NCBI RefSeq assembly: GCF_002699985.1
Contig: NZ_LKBT01000012.1
Coordinates: 124,001 to 188,000, forward strand
Length of the DNA: 64,000 nt
Source of the DNA: Pseudomonas sp. ICMP 561
GTDB taxonomy: Bacteria > Pseudomonadota > Gammaproteobacteria > Pseudomonadales > Pseudomonadaceae
Direction: 5' to 3'
The notes under the pieces were generated by a model that worked only from the letters and a program-made list of their open reading frames with translations, had not been told where the DNA came from and ran no database searches. The translations under genes were made by a program, and so were the position numbers. Below, one piece after another: positions 35,251-44,692 of this stretch (positions are counted from its first letter, which is position 1; every line of letters starts with the position of its first letter).

Positions 35251-35796
35251 ATTAAGCGTGAAATGAGACAAGATAAACGAGCTGCACCGAAAGCCCCGAT
35301 CAACGAGAATATCTCGGCACGCGAGGTTCGGTTAATTGGAGCTGAAGGTGAGCAGCTTGGGATTGTGTCAATTGAAGACGCGCTGCTTAAGGCTGAAGAG
35401 GCCAAGCTGGATCTGGTGGAAATTTCCGCCGATGCAGTACCCCCTGTCTGTAAGCTGATGGACTACGGCAAATCGATCTTCGAAAAGAAGAAACAGGTTG
35501 CCGCTGCCAAGAAAAATCAGAAGCAGATCCAGGTTAAAGAAATCAAGTTTCGTCCAGGGACGGAGGAAGGGGATTACCAGGTAAAACTACGCAACCTGGT
35601 ACGTTTCCTGAGTGACGGGGACAGGGCCAAGGTATCGTTAAGATTCCGCGGTCGTGAGATGGCCCACCAGGAGCTGGGCATGGAACTGTTGAAGCGGGTT
35701 GAAGGTGACCTTCTTGAATACGGTTCCGTTGAGCAGCATCCTAAGATGGAAGGACGCCAGCTGATTATGGTCATCGCCCCGAAAAAGAAGAAATAA
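35251..35796 (+). CDS. infC: Translation initiation factor IF-3
   Basis: Binds the 30S subunit and checks initiator tRNA and start codon. The sequence [55 protein letters not shown] and [17 protein letters not shown] is textbook IF-3. The likely start is the rare codon ATT at 35251 (IKREMRQ...), eight bases after GGAG. This is the same non-standard start used in E. coli for autoregulation, because IF-3 discriminates against it. ATG at 35263 is the conventional alternative but sits too far from the ribosome site. Part of thrS-infC-rpmI-rplT. Confidence 0.95.
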   Translation: MKREMRQDKRAAPKAPINENISAREVRLIGAEGEQLGIVSIEDALLKAEEAKLDLVEISADAVPPVCKLMDYGKSIFEKKKQVAAAKKNQKQIQVKEIKFRPGTEEGDYQVKLRNLVRFLSDGDRAKVSLRFRGREMAHQELGMELLKRVEGDLLEYGSVEQHPKMEGRQLIMVIAPKKKK

Positions 35797-35856
35797 CCAC
35801 CAGGGCACGGCAGGCCTTGCGGTTATGTTTATCAACTGAATGCGGAGTATCCGAAC

Positions 35857-36051
35857 ATGCCAAAGATGAAGACTAAAAGTGGTGCAGCTAAGCGGTTTTT
35901 GAAAACTGCTAACGGCATCAAGCACAAACACGCTTTCAAGAGCCACATTCTGACCAAAATGTCGACCAAGCGTAAGCGTCAACTGCGCGGTAGCAGCTTG
36001 CTGCATCCGTCTGACGTGGCAAAAGTCGAGCGCATGCTGCGCCTTCGTTAA
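35857..36051 (+). CDS. rpmI: 50S ribosomal protein L35
   Basis: 64 residues, normal length. [30 protein letters not shown] and [13 protein letters not shown] are diagnostic. CGGAG lies ten bases ahead of the ATG. Third gene of the operon; L20 (next gene) controls its translation in E. coli by binding the leader, and the same is plausible here. Confidence 0.97.
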   Translation: MPKMKTKSGAAKRFLKTANGIKHKHAFKSHILTKMSTKRKRQLRGSSLLHPSDVAKVERMLRLR

Positions 36052-36079
36052 TTTTGATCAAGAATAGAGGAAGTAACTC

Positions 36080-36436
36080 ATGGCTCGTGTAAAGCGTGGC
36101 GTCATTGCCCGTAAGCGTCACAAAAAAATTCTGAAACTTGCTAAAGGCTACTACGGCGCGCGTTCACGCGTATTCCGTGTTGCCAAGCAAGCGGTAATCA
36201 AGGCAGGCCAATACGCCTACCGTGACCGTCGTCAGAAAAAACGTCAGTTCCGCGCTTTGTGGATCGCTCGTATCAACGCTGGTGCTCGTATCAACGGTCT
36301 GTCCTACAGCCGTTTCATCGCCGGCCTGAAAAAAGCGTCCATCGAGATCGACCGTAAGGTTCTGGCTGATCTGGCAGTGAACGAAAAAGCGGCGTTTGCT
36401 GCGATTGTCGAGAAAGCTAAAGCCACCTTGGCCTAA
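36080..36436 (+). CDS. rplT: 50S ribosomal protein L20
   Basis: 118 residues, normal length. [48 protein letters not shown] and [14 protein letters not shown] are diagnostic. Required for large-subunit assembly and a repressor of rpmI-rplT in E. coli. GAGGAAG precedes the ATG. A strong hairpin follows before pheS. Confidence 0.97.
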   Translation: MARVKRGVIARKRHKKILKLAKGYYGARSRVFRVAKQAVIKAGQYAYRDRRQKKRQFRALWIARINAGARINGLSYSRFIAGLKKASIEIDRKVLADLAVNEKAAFAAIVEKAKATLA

Positions 36437-36488
36437 GTCCCCGACAATCACCGGGCCTCAGTTTCTGAGGTTCGGTGTTAAACGTCAT

Positions 36489-36524
36489 AAATAGGGGAAG
36501 AGCCTAAAAGCTCTTCCCCTATTT
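36489..36524 (+). terminator. Strong hairpin between rplT and pheS (terminator/attenuator)
   Basis: A 15-bp perfect stem, AAATAGGGGAAGAGC at 36489-36503 with loop CTAAAA and the complement at 36510-36524, rich in G and ending in ATTTCG. It is only 18 bases before pheS. In E. coli a similar terminator is the pheST attenuator, but I see no Phe-rich leader peptide here. Confidence 0.8.
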
Positions 36525-36542
36525 CGTATCTGGAGTCTGTAA

Positions 36543-37559
<1,017 letters not shown>

Positions 37560-37637
37560 GGCGCTTCGCGGCAGCCGCCAATGGCCGCTGTCGCAGAGCA
37601 CCGGAGTCGCCCGTAACGCATTTTTTTGGAGAGCAGG

Positions 37638-40016
37638 ATGAAATTCAGTGAACAATGGTTGCGCGGCTGGGTAAGCCCGCAAGTATCCCGCGACGAGCTG
37701 GTTGCCCGCTTGTCGATGGCCGGTCTTGAAGTTGATAGCGTCACCCCGGCCGCTGGTGTATTCAGCGGCGTGATCGTCGGCGAAGTACTGAGCACCGAGC
37801 AACACCCCGATGCCGACAAACTGCGCGTATGCCAGGTCAGCAGCGGTTCGGAAACCTTTCAGGTCGTCTGCGGCGCGCCAAACGTGCGCCCGGGTCTGAA
37901 AATTCCATTCGCCATGATCGGTGCCGAGTTGCCGGGCGATTTCAAGATCAAGAAAGCCAAGCTGCGTGGCGTTGAATCCAACGGCATGCTGTGCTCCCAG
38001 TCCGAGTTGCAAGTGGGCGAGGGCAATGACGGTTTGATGGAGCTGCCAGCCGATGCGCCGGTGGGTGAAGACTTCCGTGTGTACCTTGAGCTGGATGACG
38101 CCAGCATCGAAGTGGACCTGACGCCAAACCGGGGCGACTGCCTGTCGCTGACCGGTCTGGCTCGTGAAGTCGGCGCGCTTTATGCCATCCCTGTGGCTGT
38201 GCCGGCCGTTGCCGCTGTTCCCGTGACGCACGATGAAGTACGTCCGGTTGACGTGTTGGCGACCAGCGCTTGCCCGCGTTATCTCGGCCGTGTGATTCGC
38301 AATGTCGACCTGTCGCGTCCAACCCCGTTGTGGATGGTTGAGCGTCTGCGTCGCTCCGACATTCGCAGTATTGATGCCGTGGTCGACATCACTAACTACG
38401 TGATGATCGAACTGGGTCAGCCATTGCACGCGTTTGATCTGGCTGAAATCAACGGTGGCATTCGTGTCCGTATGGCAGAAGAGGGCGAGAAGCTCGTTCT
38501 GCTGGACGGCCAGGAAGTCAGCCTGCGAGCCGACACGCTGGTTATCGCTGACCACCAGCGCGCTCTGGCCATCGCCGGCGTGATGGGTGGGGAACACAGC
38601 GGTGTTTCCAGCACGACTCGTGACGTATTCCTCGAAAGCGCGTTCTTCGACCAGATCGCCGTCGCGGGCAAGGCCCGTTCGTATGGCCTGCACACTGATG
38701 CCTCGCACCGTTACGAGCGTGGTGTTGACTGGCAGTTGGCACGCAAGGCCATGGAGCGAGCCACAGGCCTGCTGCTGGAAATCACTGGTGGCGAAGCTGG
38801 TCCTGTTATTGAAGCTGTCAGCGAGAAAGACCTGCCTTCGATCGCGCCGGTCACTTTGCGCGCCGAGCGCATTGAGCAGATGCTGGGCCTGAAAATGGAC
38901 CCTGTCGAAATCGAAGGATTGTTGACTGGCCTGGGCTTGACCGTTTCTGCTGAAGCCGCAGGGCAGTGGCGTGTAGAAGTGCCAAGTCATCGTTTCGATA
39001 TCAGCCTTGAAGTGGACCTGATCGAAGAGCTGGCCCGTCTTTACGGCTACAACCGTTTGCCGGTTCGTTATCCGCAGGCGCGTCTCGCGCCGCAAGCCAA
39101 AGCTGAAGCGCGTAGCGATCTCCCTGAGCTGCGCCGCCTGTTGGTCGCTCGCGGCTATCAGGAAGCGATCACCTACAGCTTCATCGATCCCAAGCAATTT
39201 GAGCTATTCAGCCCTGGCGCTGAGCCGTTGCTGCTGGCAAATCCGATCTCCAATGACATGGCTGCAATGCGCGCCTCGTTGTGGCCTGGTCTGGTCAAGT
39301 CTTTGCAGCACAACCTCAATCGTCAGCAGGATCGTGTACGTCTGTTCGAAAGCGGCCTGCGCTTCGTCGGTCAACTGGACGGTCTGAAACAAGAGCCAAT
39401 GCTGGCCGGTGTGGTCTGTGGCAGCCGTTTGCCGGAAGGCTGGGCACAGGGCCGGGAGGTGATCGACTTCTTCGACGTCAAGGCTGATGTTGAAGCCGTT
39501 CTCGGCTTCGCCGGTGCGCTGGATGCTTTCAAATTCGTGCCTGGTAAACATCCGGCTTTGCACCCGGGCCAGACAGCGCGCATCGAACGTGATGGTCGTG
39601 AAGTGGGTTACGTTGGTGCCATTCACCCTGAGTTGTCGAAAACCCTGGGGCTGGATCGTCCGGTATTCGTTTTCGAGCTGATTCTGGCTGAAGTCGCGCT
39701 GGGTAAAATGCCGAAATTCCAGGAGTTGTCGCGCTTTCCTGAAGTAAGACGTGACCTGGCGCTACTGGCTGATGAAGGCGTTGCAGCCACTGCAGTTCTT
39801 GACGTTATTCGAGAAAATGCAGGCGAATGGCTCACAGACCTCAGGCTATTTGATGTTTATCAGGGTAAAGGCATTGATCCGCATAGAAAAAGCCTTGCAG
39901 TTGGCTTGACCTGGCAGCATCCATCGCGCACTCTTAACGACGATGAGGTCAATGCGGCGACGCATAAAATCCTCACCTCACTCGAGGAAAGGTTAAACGC
40001 CACGTTAAGGAAGTAG
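37638..40016 (+). CDS. pheT: Phenylalanyl-tRNA synthetase beta subunit
   Basis: 792 residues, normal length. Domains: the N-terminal tRNA-binding EMAP-like domain (HPDADKLRVCQVSSG, VVCGAPNVRPG), the B3/B4 editing region (TPNRGDCLSLTGLAREV and AVVDITNYVMIELGQPLHAFD), the B5 domain, the catalytic-like core and a C-terminal ferredoxin-fold anticodon domain ending in HKILTSLEERLNATLR. ATG at 37638 follows GGAGAGCAGG; ATG at 37626 is unsupported. Four bases later ihfA begins. Confidence 0.97.
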   Translation: MKFSEQWLRGWVSPQVSRDELVARLSMAGLEVDSVTPAAGVFSGVIVGEVLSTEQHPDADKLRVCQVSSGSETFQVVCGAPNVRPGLKIPFAMIGAELPGDFKIKKAKLRGVESNGMLCSQSELQVGEGNDGLMELPADAPVGEDFRVYLELDDASIEVDLTPNRGDCLSLTGLAREVGALYAIPVAVPAVAAVPVTHDEVRPVDVLATSACPRYLGRVIRNVDLSRPTPLWMVERLRRSDIRSIDAVVDITNYVMIELGQPLHAFDLAEINGGIRVRMAEEGEKLVLLDGQEVSLRADTLVIADHQRALAIAGVMGGEHSGVSSTTRDVFLESAFFDQIAVAGKARSYGLHTDASHRYERGVDWQLARKAMERATGLLLEITGGEAGPVIEAVSEKDLPSIAPVTLRAERIEQMLGLKMDPVEIEGLLTGLGLTVSAEAAGQWRVEVPSHRFDISLEVDLIEELARLYGYNRLPVRYPQARLAPQAKAEARSDLPELRRLLVARGYQEAITYSFIDPKQFELFSPGAEPLLLANPISNDMAAMRASLWPGLVKSLQHNLNRQQDRVRLFESGLRFVGQLDGLKQEPMLAGVVCGSRLPEGWAQGREVIDFFDVKADVEAVLGFAGALDAFKFVPGKHPALHPGQTARIERDGREVGYVGAIHPELSKTLGLDRPVFVFELILAEVALGKMPKFQELSRFPEVRRDLALLADEGVAATAVLDVIRENAGEWLTDLRLFDVYQGKGIDPHRKSLAVGLTWQHPSRTLNDDEVNAATHKILTSLEERLNATLRK

Positions 40017-40019
40017 CGT

Positions 40020-40322
40020 ATGGGGGCTCTGACGAAAGCTGAGATGGCCGAACGTCTGTATGAAGAGCTGGGCCTGAATAAACGAGAAGCCAAGGAATTG
40101 GTTGAGCTGTTCTTCGAGGAAATCAGGCACGCTCTGGAAGATAACGAACAGGTCAAATTGTCCGGTTTCGGCAATTTTGACCTGCGAGATAAGCGCCAGC
40201 GGCCTGGTAGAAACCCGAAGACCGGGGAAGAAATTCCTATCACGGCTCGCCGTGTTGTCACGTTCCGTCCAGGGCAGAAGTTGAAGGCCCGAGTTGAGGC
40301 TTATGCTGGAACCAAGTCATAA
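40020..40322 (+). CDS. ihfA: Integration host factor alpha subunit
   Basis: DNA-bending HU/IHF-family protein, 100 residues. [20 protein letters not shown], the helix [19 protein letters not shown] segment, [20 protein letters not shown] with the arm [14 protein letters not shown] and [13 protein letters not shown] identify IhfA. It is the last of the pheST-ihfA cluster; the MerR-like gene starts inside its 3' end. Confidence 0.96.
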   Translation: MGALTKAEMAERLYEELGLNKREAKELVELFFEEIRHALEDNEQVKLSGFGNFDLRDKRQRPGRNPKTGEEIPITARRVVTFRPGQKLKARVEAYAGTKS

Positions 40323-40659
40323 CGACGAGTTACCGCCGATACCAGGCAAACGCTACTTCACCATTGGTGAGGTCAGCGAGCTCTGCGCGGTGAAACCGCA
40401 CGTTTTGCGCTATTGGGAACAGGAATTTCCTCAGCTCAACCCCGTCAAACGACGCGGCAACCGCCGGTATTATCAGCGCGAAGATGTGCTGATGATCCGT
40501 CAGATCCGTGGCTTGCTCTACGAGCAAGGCTTCACCATTGGTGGTGCGCGGCTGCGTATGACCGCTGGTGAACCCAAGGATGAAACTCAGGATTACAAGA
40601 AACTGCTCCGGCAGATGATCGTCGAGCTGGAAGACGTTCTGGTGGTATTGGGCAAGTAG
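40303..40659 (+). CDS. MerR-family transcriptional regulator (ihfA-linked)
   Basis: A 118-residue MerR-type DNA-binding protein. The helix-turn-helix and wing are [41 protein letters not shown] and [20 protein letters not shown] short C-terminal dimerisation helix follows, without Cys for metal sensing. It is conserved behind ihfA in gammaproteobacteria; targets are unknown. The ATG at 40303 lies within ihfA and overlaps it by 20 bases. Confidence 0.9.
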   Translation: MLEPSHNDELPPIPGKRYFTIGEVSELCAVKPHVLRYWEQEFPQLNPVKRRGNRRYYQREDVLMIRQIRGLLYEQGFTIGGARLRMTAGEPKDETQDYKKLLRQMIVELEDVLVVLGK

Positions 40660-40745
40660 AAATTGCCCGGATACTTCCATAATTCAAAAGCTTAGGTTAT
40701 ATTCCTCGAAGTTTTCGCAGCATGGGAAACTGATACACGCCTAGT

Positions 40746-40822
40746 CGGGGCGTAGCGCAGCCCGGTAGCGCACTTGCATGGGGTGCAAGGGGTCGAGTGT
40801 TCGAATCACTCCGTCCCGACCA
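40746..40822 (+). tRNA. tRNA-Pro (anticodon GGG)
   Basis: A 77-nt gene with full cloverleaf. The acceptor CGGGGCG pairs with CGTCCCG, the anticodon arm CTTGC-ATGGGGT-GCAAG gives anticodon GGG, and the T-arm contains GTTCGAATC. The 3' CCA is encoded. It is followed by a terminator. Confidence 0.95.
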
Positions 40823-40834
40823 TTTAATTCAATG

Positions 40835-40866
40835 AAAAAGCCCAGCTTTCACGAGTTGGGCTTTTT
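40835..40866 (+). terminator. Terminator behind tRNA-Pro
   Basis: AAAAAGCCCA at 40835-40844 pairs with TGGGCTTTTT at 40857-40866, giving a stem with a run of five T's. It ends the tRNA transcript. Confidence 0.9.
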
Positions 40867-41029
40867 CATGTCTGCGAGATTTTCGAGCCTTCTCGATGCT
40901 CATCCTTCCTGCTCTTCAATTGTCAGCACCGAACCTCTTGAGTCGGTTGCTGAGACCACGTCGGTGCCTCGTTGAAGTAATGTCCCAAACACTGGCATGA
41001 TCTCGGCACTCAAAAAGTGAGAACCACAA

Positions 41030-41590
41030 TTGTCTGAGAATCTTCCAGAGTTCGCGCTTGAGAGGGTGAGATTGAGGCCTGTACGGCGTGAGGATTTGCC
41101 AGCGGTCTATGCTGGCTTATCCGATCCTCAAGTCATCGCTCACTATGGAGTTTCGTACTCCAGCCTTGAGGCGACCGAGGCGCAGATGCGCTGGTTTGAG
41201 AAAATAGTTGCCGAGCAAGCGGGGGCTTGGTGGGCTATCGCGGAGTTTAAAAACGACTCAATGATAGGTGCCTGCGGTTTCAATGATTGGAGCCATGAGC
41301 ATCGCCGTGTAGATCTCGGGTATTGGCTCATGCCTGCCTACTGGCGCCAAGGGCTATTGACCGAGGTTCTGCCTTCTGTGTTTCGCTATGCGTTCAATGC
41401 TATGGGTGTTCATCGAATCCACGCTGATGTTGAGCCCGCCAACGCGGCGAGCTGCGCCTTGCTTCGCAAGCTCGGATTTCACCTGGACGGAACTCTACGG
41501 GACGTCGAGCTTAAAGACGGTGAGTTCTTGAGCCTGCATCAGTACAGCCTGCTGCGCTCTGACTCAGCTGCCCTGGATTACTGTGATTAG
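41030..41590 (+). CDS. GNAT N-acetyltransferase (RimJ/RimL type)
   Basis: A 186-residue acetyltransferase of the RimJ/RimL group, which modifies protein N-termini or small amines. LERVRLRPVRREDLPAVYAG, HRRVDLGYWLMPAYWRQGLLTEVLPSV-type core (with the acetyl-CoA loop) and NAASCALLRKLGFHLDGTLRD are family-typical. The start is probably TTG at 41030, with GAGA about nine bases upstream; no better ATG is near. It is the first gene of an accessory-looking stretch behind tRNA-Pro. Confidence 0.85.
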   Translation: MSENLPEFALERVRLRPVRREDLPAVYAGLSDPQVIAHYGVSYSSLEATEAQMRWFEKIVAEQAGAWWAIAEFKNDSMIGACGFNDWSHEHRRVDLGYWLMPAYWRQGLLTEVLPSVFRYAFNAMGVHRIHADVEPANAASCALLRKLGFHLDGTLRDVELKDGEFLSLHQYSLLRSDSAALDYCD

Positions 41591-41734
41591 CAGCATTAAA
41601 GCTCTATCTCCGCCACCAGCCCCTAAGAGTAAATGAGGACAAGACTGACGGGTGGATTCGGGTGGTGATATAAAGTGCGGGTCGCTATGGCTGGCAACGT
41701 GCTGGCGAATTTTTCTATTGATAGGGAGTTTGTA

Positions 41735-42076
41735 ATGTCGCCGATCAGGATGCCTGTTTTGTCGCTTTGTCTGGCCATACTGGGCTATACCGGCAGCACT
41801 TTGGCGAGCTCGGAGGATGAAAAGCAGCAGGGCCTTGTAGTCTTGGTTGCGATGGAGCAGGTCTGCAATAACGCGAACCCTGGCATGAACAGCGATGTCG
41901 AGAACGCGATGGCATCGGATCCCACCATTGACGAGGCGACAAAGACGGAAGTGAGAAAAATCAAATCCGACCCTGCCTATAAATCTAAAGTGAGCAGCAC
42001 CGCTGAAAACTTGATTCACTCCCCGATGGGAGCTTATGTCGCCAAAGACCTGTGCAAGAACTACGGCGCGAAATGA
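41735..42076 (+). CDS. Small secreted hypothetical protein
   Basis: A 113-residue precursor with signal peptide PVLSLCLAILGYTGSTLAS and a soluble alpha-helical mature part (TKTEVRKIKSDPAYKSK). It has two Cys (QVCNNANPG and KDLCKNYG) that may be linked. I recognise no family. GGGAG lies seven bases ahead of the ATG. A related layout (signal, short helical domain, pair of Cys) is seen in the 32652 gene but sequence similarity is not evident. Confidence 0.65.
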   Translation: MSPIRMPVLSLCLAILGYTGSTLASSEDEKQQGLVVLVAMEQVCNNANPGMNSDVENAMASDPTIDEATKTEVRKIKSDPAYKSKVSSTAENLIHSPMGAYVAKDLCKNYGAK

Positions 42077-42347
42077 TCAATTTCATTCTGAGCTAATGAA
42101 TGATTGACACAGGGGGCCGGTTTCTCGGTGTGTACTTATCCGCATCGGTGATGCATGTCAGAGGGCGAACCTCCGCCCGCCCTATTGGCTGCCCTGTGAC
42201 AAGCTGCCGGGTAACTGGTATTCACGTTCTGGCGAGATTGCAGGCCGCTGCGCGCGCACTGAGAGTATCGGGTTGGCGTGGCGCTGATTGTTTAGTCAGT
42301 AACGCCGAGGCTGTTAGCATGGGTCTCATTAAAGTGTGGGAGTTGCT

Positions 42348-42502
42348 ATGCGCCAAGTTGTTAAAAGGGCACTGAGCGTGATTGCATCAGAGAGCTGCGA
42401 GCGTGAATACACTGATGCCATTGGGCAGCTGTAATTGAGTTTGGCGAGCACAATTTGGCTGAGCGGCTGTTTGCCGATCTTCCCGACTCTTTCTCATTCT
42501 AA
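42348..42502 (+). pseudogene. Frame-broken small gene remnant
   Basis: GGGAG and ATG at 42348 open MRQVVKRALSVIASESC, which ends in a stop at 42432. Reading on in the -1 frame without a break gives AAVIEFGEHNLAERLFADLP and ends at 42500-42502. One indel near 42426 would join them into about 50 residues. Family unknown. The surrounding 42077-42620 region otherwise holds only poor frames and no repeat I can see. Confidence 0.35.
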
Positions 42503-42620
42503 TGGTGAGCGAAGTTATAGGGTATAAGGCAGGTGCAAAATCAGTTGCGGTTCAAATCTGTTTGCTGCGAATGAAGAATTCAAGCGTCAGTAAAATGTCC
42601 AGGTCAGAAAGGGGTATCGC

Positions 42621-43304
42621 ATGATAAATGCCATTGAAATCATTGAAGCCACGAAGGCTGCTTTTGCAGAAAGAGATGTTTATTTCTCGCTTGCTCAACT
42701 GCCACCAGACCTCGAGATTCCTGCTGAATGGCAGAATTTTGGGATTGCCTTTTCTGAAAAGCCTTCATTTCCTCTTGCTTGGCGGGCATTCAGTGCTGAG
42801 TTACCTTGGCTAACATCGCTACTGGATAGGTGCTTGCTTGGCACCGCTATTTTAGCGGGGTCGCCAACTGAATTATTATATATATTTCATGACGCCAATG
42901 GGCTGTATTACTACATAGGGGGTGAGCCTCTAGCCAACTCTGATACTCCCTCTGCTTTTGGCACTAGATTGTCGGAGTTTTATAAAGGAGTTCACAATGG
43001 ATTTACCTTCTACCCAGCGCGCTCTATGGGGCCACAAAAAATTTCCGATTGTACCTACATCTCTGAACTGATTGACGAAGAGAGCACAGACTTTGCGGCA
43101 AAATGGTTAACGATACTATCAAATGGGGGCGGAGATTACCTTGCTATAGATCTGAAGAATCTGACTGATAGTAACGGGATTATTTGGTGGCATGAACAAC
43201 CCATGGAACCAGAAACAGGAATGGACGTCTTCGGCGTTATGGATGCATGGATTTCAATTTTTCTCGAAGACACCTTGCTGCGCAATGATGTCCTCAAATA
43301 TTAA
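42621..43304 (+). CDS. SUKH-family (SMI1/KNR4) protein, possible orphan immunity protein
   Basis: A 227-residue soluble protein. The second half has the SUKH pattern: FTFYPARSMG, a linker, then NGGGDYLAIDLKNL, NGIIWWHEQPMEPE and FGVMDAWISIFLED, matching the GDYxAxDL...VxxWxHE...fxeFL signature. SUKH proteins are usually immunity partners of nuclease-type polymorphic toxins. No toxin, Rhs or CdiA gene is near, so this copy appears orphaned. Its codon use is visibly AT-richer than the flanks, suggesting acquisition. AAAGGGG lies eight bases before the ATG. Alternative: a housekeeping SMI1 homologue. Confidence 0.78.
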   Translation: MINAIEIIEATKAAFAERDVYFSLAQLPPDLEIPAEWQNFGIAFSEKPSFPLAWRAFSAELPWLTSLLDRCLLGTAILAGSPTELLYIFHDANGLYYYIGGEPLANSDTPSAFGTRLSEFYKGVHNGFTFYPARSMGPQKISDCTYISELIDEESTDFAAKWLTILSNGGGDYLAIDLKNLTDSNGIIWWHEQPMEPETGMDVFGVMDAWISIFLEDTLLRNDVLKY

Positions 43305-43480
43305 GATCAGCTCCTGGCCTATTTTAGTTGCTCTATTTACTCAGACCTTCTTCAGAGGGGCCTGGTTTTCCTGAGTGCTGCGGGAGATAGAACTAACGTC
43401 AATATTCATTGAGCGCGCAGTTAATCAGCACCTGGAATGACGGGGGTAGGGCAGATACGAAAAGCCCACCGGTGAGCCGG

Positions 43481-43777
43481 TCAGTCCCTTGCAGCAATAG
43501 CTTGAGCCAGTTGAAGGTCAGACATCTGGGGTTGGTTAGCAGTCGAGCGGTAGCGCTGGACGGCCTGCTCAAAGCGCGCGCCACGGATATCGCCATCTGA
43601 TCCAATGAAAGCGAGGGCATCTTCTCGAGCTGGTGTGAACAAGTCAGCAATTTTTTTGGACGAGATTTCACTCCCCAAAACCGTCGCGTACGAACTCATG
43701 TAGACGTATTCAGCCGCTTCTACCTTAGCGACGATCAAGGTTGCCAGTGCCATCACCACAGCTTTCCATGAGTTCAT
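43481..43777 (-). CDS. DUF2388 small secreted protein
   Basis: A 98-residue precursor with an N-terminal hydrophobic signal-like segment (AVVMALATLIVAKVEA). The mature part has KKIADLFTPAREDALAFIGS and DGDIRGARFEQAVQRYRS, ending SDLQLAQAIAARD, the pattern of the pseudomonad DUF2388 family. Function unknown; copies are often tandem and cell-envelope located. Start ATG at 43777, upstream site weak. Confidence 0.78.
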   Translation of the reverse strand: MNSWKAVVMALATLIVAKVEAAEYVYMSSYATVLGSEISSKKIADLFTPAREDALAFIGSDGDIRGARFEQAVQRYRSTANQPQMSDLQLAQAIAARD

Positions 43778-43870
43778 TCTTCAGTACATCCATGCCTGTT
43801 TGGGGGCGGCACAATAGCATGGGCGGGTACTCGTCAGATACGAAAAGCATGGCACTTGGCCCGGTTCTTT

Positions 43871-44038
43871 TTACTTACAGGTTCCACCCTTTTTTCCGCT
43901 CAGAATTTTGTAAAAGTCGTGACTGGACTGCTCAGTCTCGTTCAACTGCATCAGGGCATCCCCCAAACGGATCGCATCACTGCTGAGTCCCGGCCAGCGG
44001 TGTGTTTTTCGGCGGGATTTCCCAGGGAGAGGCAGCAT
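43871..44038 (-). CDS. Possible small ORF, doubtful
   Basis: A 55-residue frame from ATG at 44038 with a polar helical end, AIRLGDALMQLNETEQSSHD. Codon use is natural-looking, but there is no recognisable ribosome site and no family. Listed only as a possibility; the 310-base stretch around it holds nothing else on this strand. Confidence 0.25.
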   Translation of the reverse strand: MLPLPGKSRRKTHRWPGLSSDAIRLGDALMQLNETEQSSHDFYKILSGKKGGTCK

Positions 44039-44088
44039 GAAAATGCTTATACTAAAAACACGCTGCAATCAGACATGGAGCTGTAAAA

Positions 44089-44259
44089 GTGGGGCTTATT
44101 TTATCCGCGATCCTTACGCTAGGCGGGTTCATGCTCGGCGCCACCGTCATATATGAGTTGCCCGTCAGTCACGAAACCGGTACATGGCTTTTTGTAGGCT
44201 GGATGATCTTACAAACTGTCATCCTTCGTTACATCGAACTAAAGGTCACCGGTCGCTGA
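44089..44259 (+). CDS. 56-residue two-helix membrane protein
   Basis: Start GTG at 44089, eight bases after GGAG. The frame reads MGLILSAILTLGGFMLGATV, then TWLFVGWMILQTVILRYIEL and ends KVTGR: two transmembrane helices, a short hairpin and a basic tail. Such small membrane proteins sometimes act as regulators of larger complexes, but no family is recognised. It is below usual length cut-offs and easy to miss. Confidence 0.5.
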   Translation: MGLILSAILTLGGFMLGATVIYELPVSHETGTWLFVGWMILQTVILRYIELKVTGR

Positions 44260-44429
44260 TCAGGTACCTTTCCGGGGATGCAGATTGCATACTTGCTCCT
44301 TGGTAAAGAAGGGCATGACAGAACACACGTGCGTCAAAAAGACTCAACGGCATGTCTGCCGTCGGGTCTGGCTAGCAAGTAAGATAAAGATGTTGTTTCA
44401 TGCGGTCGAATTTTCAGGATTGTCAGACA

Positions 44430-44651
44430 ATGAGACTGGACGAGCAGTATTTCGAGGATTTCCGGTGCATCGCCTGCAACGGCAACCCTTTTGATCCCAA
44501 AGATGGCACTACCAGCGGCCTGTTCGGGATTGAGGATCTGGTGGGCGAGCAATGTGCAGGGTGCGGTCATTCAATGAGTCTTGATGACCTGGAGGCCATG
44601 ACTCATGCGGCAGAACTTCACATGATCAGGTCGCTGTTCTCTCCGGGCTGA
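44430..44651 (+). CDS. Small zinc-ribbon-like protein
   Basis: A 73-residue protein with two CxxC pairs, FRCIACNGNP and GEQCAGCGHSMSL, spaced as in a zinc ribbon, then an acidic helix (LEAMTHAAELHMIRSLF). It may bind metal or nucleic acid; no named family. ATG at 44430 is preceded by CAGGA at a long distance; ATG at 44400 is an alternative. Confidence 0.6.
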   Translation: MRLDEQYFEDFRCIACNGNPFDPKDGTTSGLFGIEDLVGEQCAGCGHSMSLDDLEAMTHAAELHMIRSLFSPG

Positions 44652-44692
44652 AGGCCGCTGAAGTCGGCTAACTTCGATGGGCCGAGCGGGCT

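Noticed and set aside
42100..42375. 91-codon frame between the secreted protein and the SUKH gene
   Set aside because: Cys/Arg/Ala-rich shadow-like composition, no ribosome site, and it overlaps the better-supported remnant.
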